DNA of 12,467 bases, from positions 1-12,467 of the forward strand of contig JAPLOT010000131.1 of the NCBI GenBank assembly GCA_026400595.1, read 5' to 3'. The translations under genes and the position numbers were made by a program. This stretch comes from Alphaproteobacteria bacterium (GTDB lineage: Bacteria > Pseudomonadota > Alphaproteobacteria > Rhizobiales > Aestuariivirgaceae). Positions 1 to 6,725 of the stretch are shown piece after piece. Position 1 is the stretch's first letter; each line of letters starts with the position of its first letter. Under the pieces are notes generated by a model. That model was not told the DNA's origin. It made no database searches and saw only the letters and a list, made by a program, of their open reading frames with translations.

Positions 1-797
1 TCGACAATGACGGTACGCTGTGGTGCGAGCAACCGGCTTACTTCCAGCTCATCTTCGGCATCGACCGCATTCGCGCCCTGGCGCCCGAGCATCCCGAATG
101 GAAAGATCAGGAGCCCTACAAGAGCGTGCTGGCAGGGGACATTCAGGCGCTGGCCGCCCAGGGCGAGCACGCCCTTCTCGAAGTCATCATGCAGACACAT
201 GCCGGCATGTCGACCGAACAGTTTCTCGACATCGCCAAGCAATGGCTCGCCACTGCCGAGCACCCGAGGTTCAAGCGGCGCTACGATACGCTGATCTACC
301 AGCCCATGCTTGAACTGCTCGTCCATCTCCGCAGCCAGGGCTACCAGACCTGGATCGTCTCCGGCGGCGGCATCGAGTTCATCCGCGCCTTTGCCGAACC
401 CGTCTACGGCATCCCGCCCCAGCAGGTCGTGGGGTCCAGCATCATTACGGAGTTCCAGATCGTCGACGGCCAGCCGCAGCTGATGCGGTTGCCGAAGATC
501 GACTTCATCGACGACAAGGCCGGCAAACCGGTCGGCATCAACAAGTTCATCGGACGGCGCCCGGTCTTTGCGGCGGGCAACTCGGATGGCGATCTGGAGA
601 TGCTGCAGTGGACGACGGCGGGCGACGGGCCGCACTTCGGCATGATCGTTCATCACACCGATGCCGAACGCGAATATGCCTATGACCGGCAATCGTCCAT
701 TGGCCGCCTCGACAAGGCGCTTGACCAGTCCGCGGCCAATGACTGGCTGGTGGTGGACATGAAGAATGACTGGACCAGGATTTTCCCGGCGATGTAA
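1..797 (+). CDS. HAD-family phosphatase (5' end outside window)
   Basis: The reading frame is open from the first base (first full codon at 3) to a TAA at 795-797, giving 264 visible residues; the start codon lies upstream of the window. The first visible residues are DNDGTL, the HAD motif I with nucleophile and acid/base aspartates, so only a short N-terminal piece is missing. Motif II is the Ser of IVSGGG (about visible residue 120), a Lys-rich stretch near IDFIDDKAGK probably supplies motif III, and GNSDGD (192-197) is motif IV. The spacing between motifs I and II leaves room for a helical C1-type cap. The pattern fits the phosphoserine-phosphatase-like HAD group (PF12710 type), which hydrolyses small phosphomonoesters; the substrate cannot be read from sequence. 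Whether it has a signal peptide cannot be seen. The next gene starts 9 nt after the stop, suggesting co-transcription. Confidence 0.9.
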   Translation, partial: DNDGTLWCEQPAYFQLIFGIDRIRALAPEHPEWKDQEPYKSVLAGDIQALAAQGEHALLEVIMQTHAGMSTEQFLDIAKQWLATAEHPRFKRRYDTLIYQPMLELLVHLRSQGYQTWIVSGGGIEFIRAFAEPVYGIPPQQVVGSSIITEFQIVDGQPQLMRLPKIDFIDDKAGKPVGINKFIGRRPVFAAGNSDGDLEMLQWTTAGDGPHFGMIVHHTDAEREYAYDRQSSIGRLDKALDQSAANDWLVVDMKNDWTRIFPAM

Positions 798-806
798 GCT
801 TCGCCG

Positions 807-3041
807 ATGTTGAGGTCTTTTCTCGCGCGTGCGCTCCTGGTCATCGGTTGTCTTCTGACGTGGGCCAGCCTCGCCGCAGCAGCGGATGTCGAGGCCTTTG
901 CGGGCAGTGCGGCCTGTTCCGAATGCCATGCGGACGAAACCGCTGCCTGGGCCGGGTCTCATCACGGCTGGGCCTTGCGGGAACCGGTGGAAGGCGCTGT
1001 TCTGGGCGATTTCGACAATGCGACCTTCTCGCACAAGGGCATCGCGACGCGGTTCTTCAGGGACGGTGGCCGCTTCATGGTCGAGACCGACGGCCCCGAC
1101 GGCAAGCTGGTCGCCTATCCGATCCGCTATGCGGTTGGCGTCACGCCACTCCAGCAATATCTGGTCGAAACCGGCAATGGCCGGCTCCAGGCGCTCGACA
1201 TCGCGTGGGATACGGTGGCGCAGAAATGGTACCACCTCTATCCCGATACGGATGTGGGTGCGGGCAACGGGCTGCACTGGACCGGCTCCTACAAGAACTG
1301 GCAGGCACGATGCGCAGCCTGCCACCAGACCGGCTTCGACAAGGGCTTCGATCCGAAGACGGCCACCTACCAAAGCAAGTGGACGGAACTCACGGTCTCC
1401 TGCGAATCCTGTCACGGTCCGTCATCGGATCATGTCGCCTGGGCACGGCAATCGCCACGGTCGTCACCGGCGCCGCAGATGCTGAAGCTCGGACCTGGAC
1501 AACAGGCCAATGAACTGGCCGTCTGCGGACCTTGCCATGCACGGCGCGAAGCCTTCGAGCAGAAGAACGCGCCGATCGGAGCGCCCATCGGCGACCACTA
1601 TAATCTCTCGCTGCTGACTCCCGATCTCTACTTCGGTGACGGCCAGCAGAATGCCGAGGTCTTCATTCTCGGGTCCTTCCTTCAGTCCAAGATGAAGGCC
1701 AAGGGGGTTACCTGTTCCAACTGCCACGAACCCCATGCCGGAAAGCTGGTGGCAGAAGGCAACGCCGTCTGCACGCAATGCCACGGCACGGCAGGCAATG
1801 CGGCTTTCCCCAGTCTTGCGCTCAAGGACTATGACACCGAGGCGCATACCCACCACAAGGCTGGCAGCGAGGCCGCGCAGTGCGTCAGCTGCCACATGCC
1901 TGACCGCGCCTATATGGTGAACGACCGCCGCCGCGATCACTTCTTCCGCAAGCCCGATCCGCTGCAGTCCAAGGCCGCAGGCGCGCCGGATGCCTGTACG
2001 ACCTGCCACACCGACAAGTCCGCCGAATGGGCCGCCGGACAGATTGCCGCGTGGTTCCCGGATGCCGACCGGGGCTGGCAGGATCGCGCGGCCCTGATCG
2101 CATTCAATGGCGGCGAAAGGACACAGCCGGTCTTCGATGCGCTGGCCGCCTATGCCATGGATCTGGATCGCCCGGATATCGTGCGCGCAACGGCGGTCGG
2201 GGCCTTGCGGGAAGGCACTGGCCCGCAGGTGAACGACGCGCTCAAGGCGCTTCTGTCCGATCGCAGCGAACTGGTCCGGACCGCTGCGGTACCGCTGTTC
2301 CGGCAGGTTGATCAGCAGACGAAACTTGCCCTCTTGGCTCCGCTGCTCGGCGATCCGTCACGCCAGGTGCGGCACGCGGCCGCGATCGAACTTGCCGGCG
2401 GCGACCTTGCGGCCCTCGACGCGCCCACACGTGAGGCGCTGACCAAGGCCCTCGGCGAATACATGGACTCGCGGCTGGCCAATGCCGACATGCCGGAAGC
2501 GCATATGGCGCTGGCGGGACTGGCACTCAGCATGCGCAAGTGGGAGGAGGCCGAGTCGGCATTCAATCAGGCCGGCAAAATCGATCCACAACTCGAACAG
2601 GCCTGGCTTACCCTGGCGCGGCTGCGCGCGGCCCTGGGTGACGAGGCCGGCGCTGAGGCCTATCTGCAGAAGGGGCTGCAATACCTGCCGCAAGGCATCG
2701 GACTGCTGTTCGAGCGCGCCGCGCTCGAAACCCGCCGCGGCAATGACGCGCGTGCCATCGACTGGTACCGCCGGATCATCGCTGCCGACTCCGCCATCGT
2801 CGATGCCTGGCTTGGCCTGGGTGCCGCGGCCTTGCGCAGCCGCCAGCCGGCACTGGCCATCGATGCGGCCGGCAAGGCAATCGCATTGGCGCCCGCCTCG
2901 GCGGACGCGCACGTGATCGCCGCTTACGGCTCCTACCTTCAGGGGGACCTGCCGAAGGCAAGGGAGAATGCCCGCCGGGCGCGCGAACTGGCGCCTGGCC
3001 TGCAGCTTCCGGCTGAACTCGACAGTCTGCTGAAGAATTAA
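807..3041 (+). CDS. Octahaem c-type cytochrome with HEAT-like and TPR repeats
   Basis: This 744-residue protein has a Sec signal peptide (hydrophobic core at about 8-24, likely cleavage near Ala25/26), so it should act in the periplasm. Eight CxxCH haem-binding motifs begin at residues 37, 169, 199, 240, 303, 322, 359 and 397. Additional histidines such as H52, H53, H76 and H209 could be distal ligands. The arrangement resembles the cytochrome c554-like multihaem proteins (PF13435 type). After the haem region, residues about 440-530 form HEAT-like helical repeats, and about 562-735 form TPRs. The haem part probably carries electrons and the repeats probably bind a partner; both are inferred. 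No dedicated reductase motif is recognised and no NapC-type quinol dehydrogenase is next to it. Maturation would need the Ccm system. The start at 807 is the first ATG before the signal peptide; no clear Shine-Dalgarno precedes it, which fits coupling to the HAD gene 9 nt upstream. Confidence 0.93.
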   Translation: MLRSFLARALLVIGCLLTWASLAAAADVEAFAGSAACSECHADETAAWAGSHHGWALREPVEGAVLGDFDNATFSHKGIATRFFRDGGRFMVETDGPDGKLVAYPIRYAVGVTPLQQYLVETGNGRLQALDIAWDTVAQKWYHLYPDTDVGAGNGLHWTGSYKNWQARCAACHQTGFDKGFDPKTATYQSKWTELTVSCESCHGPSSDHVAWARQSPRSSPAPQMLKLGPGQQANELAVCGPCHARREAFEQKNAPIGAPIGDHYNLSLLTPDLYFGDGQQNAEVFILGSFLQSKMKAKGVTCSNCHEPHAGKLVAEGNAVCTQCHGTAGNAAFPSLALKDYDTEAHTHHKAGSEAAQCVSCHMPDRAYMVNDRRRDHFFRKPDPLQSKAAGAPDACTTCHTDKSAEWAAGQIAAWFPDADRGWQDRAALIAFNGGERTQPVFDALAAYAMDLDRPDIVRATAVGALREGTGPQVNDALKALLSDRSELVRTAAVPLFRQVDQQTKLALLAPLLGDPSRQVRHAAAIELAGGDLAALDAPTREALTKALGEYMDSRLANADMPEAHMALAGLALSMRKWEEAESAFNQAGKIDPQLEQAWLTLARLRAALGDEAGAEAYLQKGLQYLPQGIGLLFERAALETRRGNDARAIDWYRRIIAADSAIVDAWLGLGAAALRSRQPALAIDAAGKAIALAPASADAHVIAAYGSYLQGDLPKARENARRARELAPGLQLPAELDSLLKN

Positions 3042-3242
3042 AGCATCGCTATCCGGGCTGATCTGCTTGACGTTGTTCTTGATATGCGCCATGCAAATTC
3101 CCACTCGATCAATGTACTTTGTGTAAACAAGGTATCTCCAGGCGGGGATGGACAATCGTGCGGCCGCGCGAAGGCCTTGCGGAACTGCCGATCAGCACGG
3201 CGCGAGCCTTGGGCGGCCTTCGAATTTTGCGTCAGGTTCGGC

Positions 3243-3268
3243 GGGATTGTCGAAATCCGGACAATCTC
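3243..3268. repeat. Inverted repeat upstream of the DUF3300 gene
   Basis: Arms GATTGTC (3245-3251) and GACAATC (3260-3266) are perfect reverse complements separated by 8 nt. One G-T and one G-C pair extend the stem outward to 3243/3268. It could be an operator for a dimeric regulator or an RNA hairpin in a leader. The right arm with its preceding G (GGACAATC) also occurs at 3150-3157. Confidence 0.45.
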
Positions 3269-3409
3269 CGTTCACGATCTGTGGTCAATCCCCATGGAAA
3301 TGACAGGTGGCAGGTGAGGCCTGAGGGAACGGGTTCAGGCAGGACCTCCACAATCACAAGTGATGACAGGCTGGACGGCCATATGCCTGCTTGCCGAAAG
3401 ATTTGAACT

Positions 3410-3414
3410 GGGAG
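3410..3414 (+). promoter_or_regulatory. Ribosome binding site deciding the DUF3300 start
   Basis: GGGAG lies 8 nt before the ATG at 3423, which is followed at once by a signal peptide. This favours 3423 over the in-frame ATG at 3360, which would put 21 residues of non-signal sequence ahead of it. Confidence 0.6.
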
Positions 3415-3422
3415 TTGCAGAG

Positions 3423-4823
3423 ATGATGACAATGAAATCCATGATGGCGGCCCTGTTCGCGGGAACATTGCTGGCCGGAAGCTGCATGACGGCAACCAGC
3501 CATGCGCAGACTCAGGCGGCGGCGGTCGGCGCCGACGCGGTGGACGAGGAGCCGGCACCCCTCAGTGCCGAAGAGATGGAAGTGCTCGTCGCGCGGATCG
3601 CGCTCTATCCTGACGAATTGATCGCCGTCATCACCGCGGCCTCTCTCTATCCGCTGCAGATCGTCGAAGCCCAGCGCTTCCTCGACGAGAGCAAGACCAA
3701 GAAGGATCTGAAGCCGAAGGAGACATGGGACGGCAGCGTCGTTTCACTCTTGAACTATCCCGAAGTCGTCAAGATGATGAGCGACGATCTCGACTGGACT
3801 CAGCTGCTGGGCGAAGCGATCGTCAACCAGCAGAAGGACGTGCTCGCGGCGATCCAGTTCCTGCGCGAGAAGGCCGTCGCCAATGGCGTCATAAAGTCCG
3901 ACGACAAGGTGAAAGTGGTCAAGGAGGAGGACAACATCGTCATCCAGCCTGCGAGCACCGAAGTCATCTATGTCCCGCAGTATCCGCCGGAGATGCTCTA
4001 CGAGCCGGACTACATCTACCGGCCCATCGCCTACTATCCCGATCCCTATCCCTACTACTACAGCCCAATCGCGCCGTTCTTCGCGGGCGCCGTTACGGGC
4101 GCCATCTGGGCCGGCGTCGTCGACTGGGATGACGGCTTCTGGGGTGGAAACTGGGGCAATAACTGGGGCAACGACATCGACATTGATTGCAACAAGTGCA
4201 TCATCGGTGGCGACTTCAACGGGAAGCTCGACATCAACAATGTCGACTGGAAGAACGTCGATCGCAGCAAGATCAAGTTTGACAAAAACCAGCTGAACAA
4301 GATCGACCGGTCGAAGGTCAAGACCAACATCAAGAACAACGACCGCAACAAGATCACCAACAAAGCTGGCGACCTGAAGAAGAACCGGCCGACGACCCTG
4401 CCCGGCAAGGGCAACCGGCCCACCAAGGACGTGCGGGCCAGCACGCTCGAAGGTCTGAAGAAGCAGCCTGGCGCCAGGCCGGCAGACAAGATGGCGAGGC
4501 CGGGACAGGGTGCAGGAGACAAGATGGCCAGGCCCGGACAGGACTTCGGTGGCAAGCGTCCAGAAGGCGGCAAGATCGACCGCCCGGTCGGCAAGCCCAA
4601 GCCTGCCGCGCGCCCGGACAATCGTCCGAAGACCCCATCGCCGATGGGCGACATGAAGCGCGGCCGCGATGCGAAGTTCGACTCCAATCGCGGCGCCAAG
4701 TCGATGGGCGGCGGCGGATACAAGAAACCCAATCTCGGTGGCGGCGGCGGCCAGAAGATGAAGAAGCGTCCGATGCCAAAGGGCGGCGGCGGCCATCGGG
4801 GCGGCGGCCGCGGCCGGCGTTGA
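3423..4823 (+). CDS. DUF3300 exported protein with basic low-complexity tail
   Basis: From the ATG at 3423 the protein has 466 residues. Residues 1-28 form a signal peptide with likely cleavage after SHA (25-28), so it is exported. Residues about 48-200 match the DUF3300 family (PF11737) as I know it, with its typical IALYPDELIAVI, ASLYPLQIVEAQRF and YVPQYPPE stretches; the family's biochemical function is unknown. A Tyr/Pro-rich stretch (203-214) and a hydrophobic stretch (216-233) that could enter a membrane follow, then a Trp/Gly/Asn-rich segment and a CNKC pair at 256-259. From about 265 the sequence becomes Asn/Asp/Lys repeats (DRSKIK, DRSKVK), and from about 320 a strongly basic Gly/Pro/Lys/Arg tail ending in GRGRR. 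The tail may bind nucleic acid or acidic envelope polymers; that is inference. The DUF2950 gene follows after 23 nt, an arrangement that recurs for these two families, so they probably work together. Confidence 0.92.
   Translation: MMTMKSMMAALFAGTLLAGSCMTATSHAQTQAAAVGADAVDEEPAPLSAEEMEVLVARIALYPDELIAVITAASLYPLQIVEAQRFLDESKTKKDLKPKETWDGSVVSLLNYPEVVKMMSDDLDWTQLLGEAIVNQQKDVLAAIQFLREKAVANGVIKSDDKVKVVKEEDNIVIQPASTEVIYVPQYPPEMLYEPDYIYRPIAYYPDPYPYYYSPIAPFFAGAVTGAIWAGVVDWDDGFWGGNWGNNWGNDIDIDCNKCIIGGDFNGKLDINNVDWKNVDRSKIKFDKNQLNKIDRSKVKTNIKNNDRNKITNKAGDLKKNRPTTLPGKGNRPTKDVRASTLEGLKKQPGARPADKMARPGQGAGDKMARPGQDFGGKRPEGGKIDRPVGKPKPAARPDNRPKTPSPMGDMKRGRDAKFDSNRGAKSMGGGGYKKPNLGGGGGQKMKKRPMPKGGGGHRGGGRGRR
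4485..4542 (+). repeat. In-frame direct repeat in the DUF3300 tail
   Basis: Two 25-nt copies (4485-4509 and 4518-4542), differing at only two bases, are offset by 33 nt, so they add an 11-residue unit with the core DKMARPGQ. It is a recent-looking internal duplication in the low-complexity tail and may vary in number between strains. Confidence 0.75.
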
Positions 4824-4833
4824 GCGAAGCATC

Positions 4834-4840
4834 GGGAGGA
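4834..4840 (+). promoter_or_regulatory. Ribosome binding site deciding the DUF2950 start
   Basis: GGGAGGA sits 6 nt before the ATG at 4847, where a signal peptide begins. This is far better than the in-frame TTG at 4820, which overlaps the stop of the preceding gene and would add nine residues. Confidence 0.75.
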
Positions 4841-4846
4841 CAGGAC

Positions 4847-5797
4847 ATGACCATGACCATCAAGCGTTTGATTTCTTCTGCATTGCTCGGCACGGCGCTC
4901 GTTTTCGGGACCGTGCCCCTTGCAGCACCTGCCCATGCGCTGTCGGACCGGCTGGAGGCCTTCATCGGCGCCGAGCCGCCGCTCTTCGCCACGGCCGACG
5001 AGGGCGTTGCCGCCTTCAAGGCGGCGATGGCAACCGGCGATCTCGTGCAGATCTCGAAGCTGCTGGGACTCGATGCCGACAAGGTGAAGGCCGCCGAGGG
5101 CATTGCCGACCGGATCGGCGAGATGAAGGAGGCCACCGCCAGGCTGGTGACCGTCGAAGGCGAGGGTGACGAGCGCATCATCAGCATCGGTTCGGAGGTC
5201 TGGCCATTCCCGTTCCCGCTGGTCAAGAGCGAGAAGGACGGCAAGTGGGCCTTCGACACGGTGGCCGGCATCGAGGAAATCGTGAACCGCCGCATCGGCG
5301 AGAACGAACTCCACGCGATCGAGACCGCGCGGACTTATGTGGAGGCCCAGCGTGACTACGCGGCGGAGGACCGGGACGCCGACGGCGTGCTCGAATATGC
5401 CCAGAAGCTGATCAGCACCGAGGGCCAGACCGATGGCCTCTATTGGCCGATCGAACAGGGTGACGGCGTCAGCCCGGTGGGTCCCAACATCGATCTGGCC
5501 GCGCTCGACAAGGCGGCACAGGGCGACGGCTATTTCGGCTACAAGTTCCGCGTCCTGCGCGGCCAGGGCAACCAGGTGGCCGGTGGGCGCTATGACTATG
5601 TCATCAATGGCAACATGATCGGCGGCTTCGGTCTCATCGCCTGGCCGGCGCGCTATGCCGAGACCGGCGTCAGCACATTTGTGATCAGCCACGCGGGTAT
5701 CCTCTATGAAAAGGACCTGGGACCGGATACCGAGAAGCTGGCCAGTGAGATTCGCCGTTTCAACCCCGACAGCAGTTGGGACGTTGTGAACGACTAA
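4847..5797 (+). CDS. DUF2950 exported protein
   Basis: The protein has 316 residues. Residues 1-31 are a Sec signal peptide with cleavage probably after AHA (29-31), and the mature protein should be periplasmic or surface-associated. The rest is a full-length DUF2950 protein (PF11453) as I recognise the family. Hallmarks are the AQRDYAAEDRDADG segment, the LYWPIEQGDG turn, and the C-terminal GYKFRVLRGQ, GGFGLIAWPA and FNPDSSWDVV stretches. No catalytic residues are known for the family and I do not assign a function. There is no lipobox and no membrane segment after the signal. It follows the DUF3300 gene by 23 nt with its own strong ribosome site, so the two are very probably one operon. About 80 nt with a small hairpin separates it from aqpZ. 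Confidence 0.93.
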   Translation: MTMTIKRLISSALLGTALVFGTVPLAAPAHALSDRLEAFIGAEPPLFATADEGVAAFKAAMATGDLVQISKLLGLDADKVKAAEGIADRIGEMKEATARLVTVEGEGDERIISIGSEVWPFPFPLVKSEKDGKWAFDTVAGIEEIVNRRIGENELHAIETARTYVEAQRDYAAEDRDADGVLEYAQKLISTEGQTDGLYWPIEQGDGVSPVGPNIDLAALDKAAQGDGYFGYKFRVLRGQGNQVAGGRYDYVINGNMIGGFGLIAWPARYAETGVSTFVISHAGILYEKDLGPDTEKLASEIRRFNPDSSWDVVND

Positions 5798-5823
5798 GCA
5801 AGGGCGACCACCGGCTGTCGGTC

Positions 5824-5841
5824 TGTGCCGATCGGGGCACG
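5824..5841 (+). terminator. Small hairpin between the DUF2950 gene and aqpZ
   Basis: GTGCC (5825-5829) and GGCAC (5836-5840) pair around a 6-nt loop, with a T-G wobble outside. No T-run follows, so it is at best a weak or Rho-assisted stop, or a chance hairpin. Confidence 0.25.
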
Positions 5842-5868
5842 GGCCGGCCAACACTGGTCAATCGAAGT

Positions 5869-5873
5869 GGGGA
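5869..5873 (+). promoter_or_regulatory. Ribosome binding site deciding the aqpZ start
   Basis: GGGGA lies 6 nt ahead of the ATG at 5880 but directly abuts the in-frame ATG at 5874. Normal spacing therefore favours 5880, giving MKKLAAE, close to the MFRKLAAE start of E. coli AqpZ. Confidence 0.55.
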
Positions 5874-5879
5874 ATGGAG

Positions 5880-6566
5880 ATGAAGAAACTAGCAGCCGAG
5901 GTATTCGGCACGTTCTGGCTTGTCCTTGGCGGCTGCGGCGCCGCGGTGCTGGCCACGGGTTACCCCGATGTGGGAATCGGGTTTCTGGGAGTTGCTCTTG
6001 CCTTTGGTCTGACCGTCCTGACGATGGCCTATGCAGTTGGGCATCTCTCGGGCGGCCATTTCAATCCGGCCGTTACGGTGGGTCTGGCGGTCGCCGGGCG
6101 CTTCAACTGGGGCAGCGTTCCCGGTTATGTCGTCGCGCAGTTGGTTGGCTCGGTCCTCGCCGCCGCCGTGCTTTACCTTATCGCCACTGGCAAGGCCGAT
6201 GCGGTGATTGGCGGTTTTGCTTCCAACGGCTATGGCGAACATTCGCCCGGGAAGTATTCACTTTTTGCAGCCCTGATCACGGAAGTGGTACTGACGGCTT
6301 TCTTTTTGATCGTCATACTGGGGGCCACCAGCAAGCGGGCGCCGGCCGGTTTCGCGCCGATTGCCATCGGCCTCGCACTGACGCTCATCCACCTTGTTTC
6401 CGTTCCGGTGACGAATGCGTCGGTCAACCCGGCACGGTCCACAGGCGTTGCCTTTTTTGCCGAGGGCGGCTGGGCACTGCAGCAGCTCTGGCTCTTCTGG
6501 CTGGCGCCGCTTGCAGGCGCTGCCATCGGTGCCTTGATCTATCAGGCTCTCCTCGCGGAAGACTGA
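5880..6566 (+). CDS. aqpZ: Aquaporin Z water channel
   Basis: This inner-membrane protein of 228 residues conducts water rapidly in and out of the cell under osmotic change. It follows E. coli AqpZ nearly end to end, including FGTFWLVLGGCG, VGHLSGGHFNPAVT, ASNGYGEHSPG and PVTNASVNPARST. The two pore NPA motifs are at 62-64 and 183-185. Of the selectivity-filter residues, Phe42, His171 and Arg186 match E. coli F43, H174 and R189. The position of E. coli T183 is Ala180 here; that residue lines the pore mainly through its backbone, so water selectivity should be kept. Six membrane helices and two half-helices fit the length. A strong hairpin 27 nt after the stop probably ends the transcript. An in-frame ATG at 5874 would add two residues. 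Confidence 0.96.
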   Translation: MKKLAAEVFGTFWLVLGGCGAAVLATGYPDVGIGFLGVALAFGLTVLTMAYAVGHLSGGHFNPAVTVGLAVAGRFNWGSVPGYVVAQLVGSVLAAAVLYLIATGKADAVIGGFASNGYGEHSPGKYSLFAALITEVVLTAFFLIVILGATSKRAPAGFAPIAIGLALTLIHLVSVPVTNASVNPARSTGVAFFAEGGWALQQLWLFWLAPLAGAAIGALIYQALLAED

Positions 6567-6593
6567 TCGTCCGGCGCAACTGCAGATGAAACC

Positions 6594-6630
6594 ATGAAGC
6601 AGGGTACCGCATTTGCGGTCCCTGCTTCAT
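6594..6630 (+). terminator. Strong hairpin after aqpZ
   Basis: ATGAAGCAGGG (6594-6604) pairs perfectly with CCCTGCTTCAT (6620-6630). Inside it, after a single bulged T, ACCGC (6606-6610) pairs with GCGGT (6615-6619) around the loop ATTT, giving a 16-bp stem. No T-tract follows, so it is not a classical intrinsic terminator but probably stops or protects the aqpZ transcript. Confidence 0.65.
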
Positions 6631-6652
6631 CAATGCTACAAGCGGCCGATAG

Positions 6653-6667
6653 AGTTAAGAATTAACT
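6653..6667. repeat. A+T-rich palindrome upstream of the patatin gene
   Basis: AGTTAAGAATTAACT has perfect 6-nt arms (AGTTAA/TTAACT) around GAA, in an unusually A+T-rich patch 59 nt before the patatin ATG. It could be an operator. It contains TTAA and TTAAC words with 3-nt spacing, so it does not fit the CtrA consensus, which needs 7 nt. Confidence 0.4.
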
Positions 6668-6725
6668 AATTTGCCTCAAACTCGACTGAAATCCGATGCT
6701 TGCGTGTAGGCCGTAGACACTTGAC

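Larger units (their letters stand above)
3042..3422. other. Gene-free region with several inverted repeats
   Basis: No convincing coding sequence lies in these 381 nt; the short frames here lack ribosome sites and recognisable composition. It holds an A+T-richer patch (about 3090-3140) containing an imperfect palindrome at 3116-3133 (14 of 18 positions symmetric). There are 8-nt arms CGAAGGCC (3169-3176) and GGCCTTCG (3215-3222), a 7-8-7 inverted repeat at 3245-3266, and 6-nt arms GCCTGA/TCAGGC around 3319-3340. The word GGACAATC occurs twice (3150-3157 and 3259-3266). It presumably carries the promoter and leader of the DUF3300/DUF2950 pair, but I cannot point to a convincing -35/-10 pair. 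A small RNA is possible but unsupported. Confidence 0.5.

Noticed and set aside
3067..3096. TTGACG followed by ATGCAA as a sigma-70 promoter
   Set aside because: The -10 match is poor, and the next gene is about 330 nt downstream.
2358..3155. 265-codon minus-strand frame
   Set aside because: Mostly antisense to the TPR region of the cytochrome gene; no recognisable domain.
3084..3406. Two overlapping short plus-strand frames in the gene-free region
   Set aside because: No Shine-Dalgarno, no signal, Arg-rich shadow-like composition and mutual overlap.
3360..3422. Upstream in-frame ATG for the DUF3300 gene
   Set aside because: It would place 21 extra residues before the signal peptide, and a ribosome site precedes 3423.
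3439..3490. Lipobox LAGSC in the DUF3300 signal
   Set aside because: The -3 position is Ala and -1 is Ser, a poor fit; signal peptidase I cleavage after SHA is more likely.
3744..4832. 362-codon open frame on the minus strand
   Set aside because: Composition is Val/Asp/Ala repeats mirroring the DUF3300 repeats on the other strand; no ribosome site or family.
4058..5854. 598-codon open frame on the minus strand
   Set aside because: It lies opposite the DUF3300 and DUF2950 genes, is Pro/Arg/Leu-rich with no domain, and is a typical antisense shadow of GC-rich genes.
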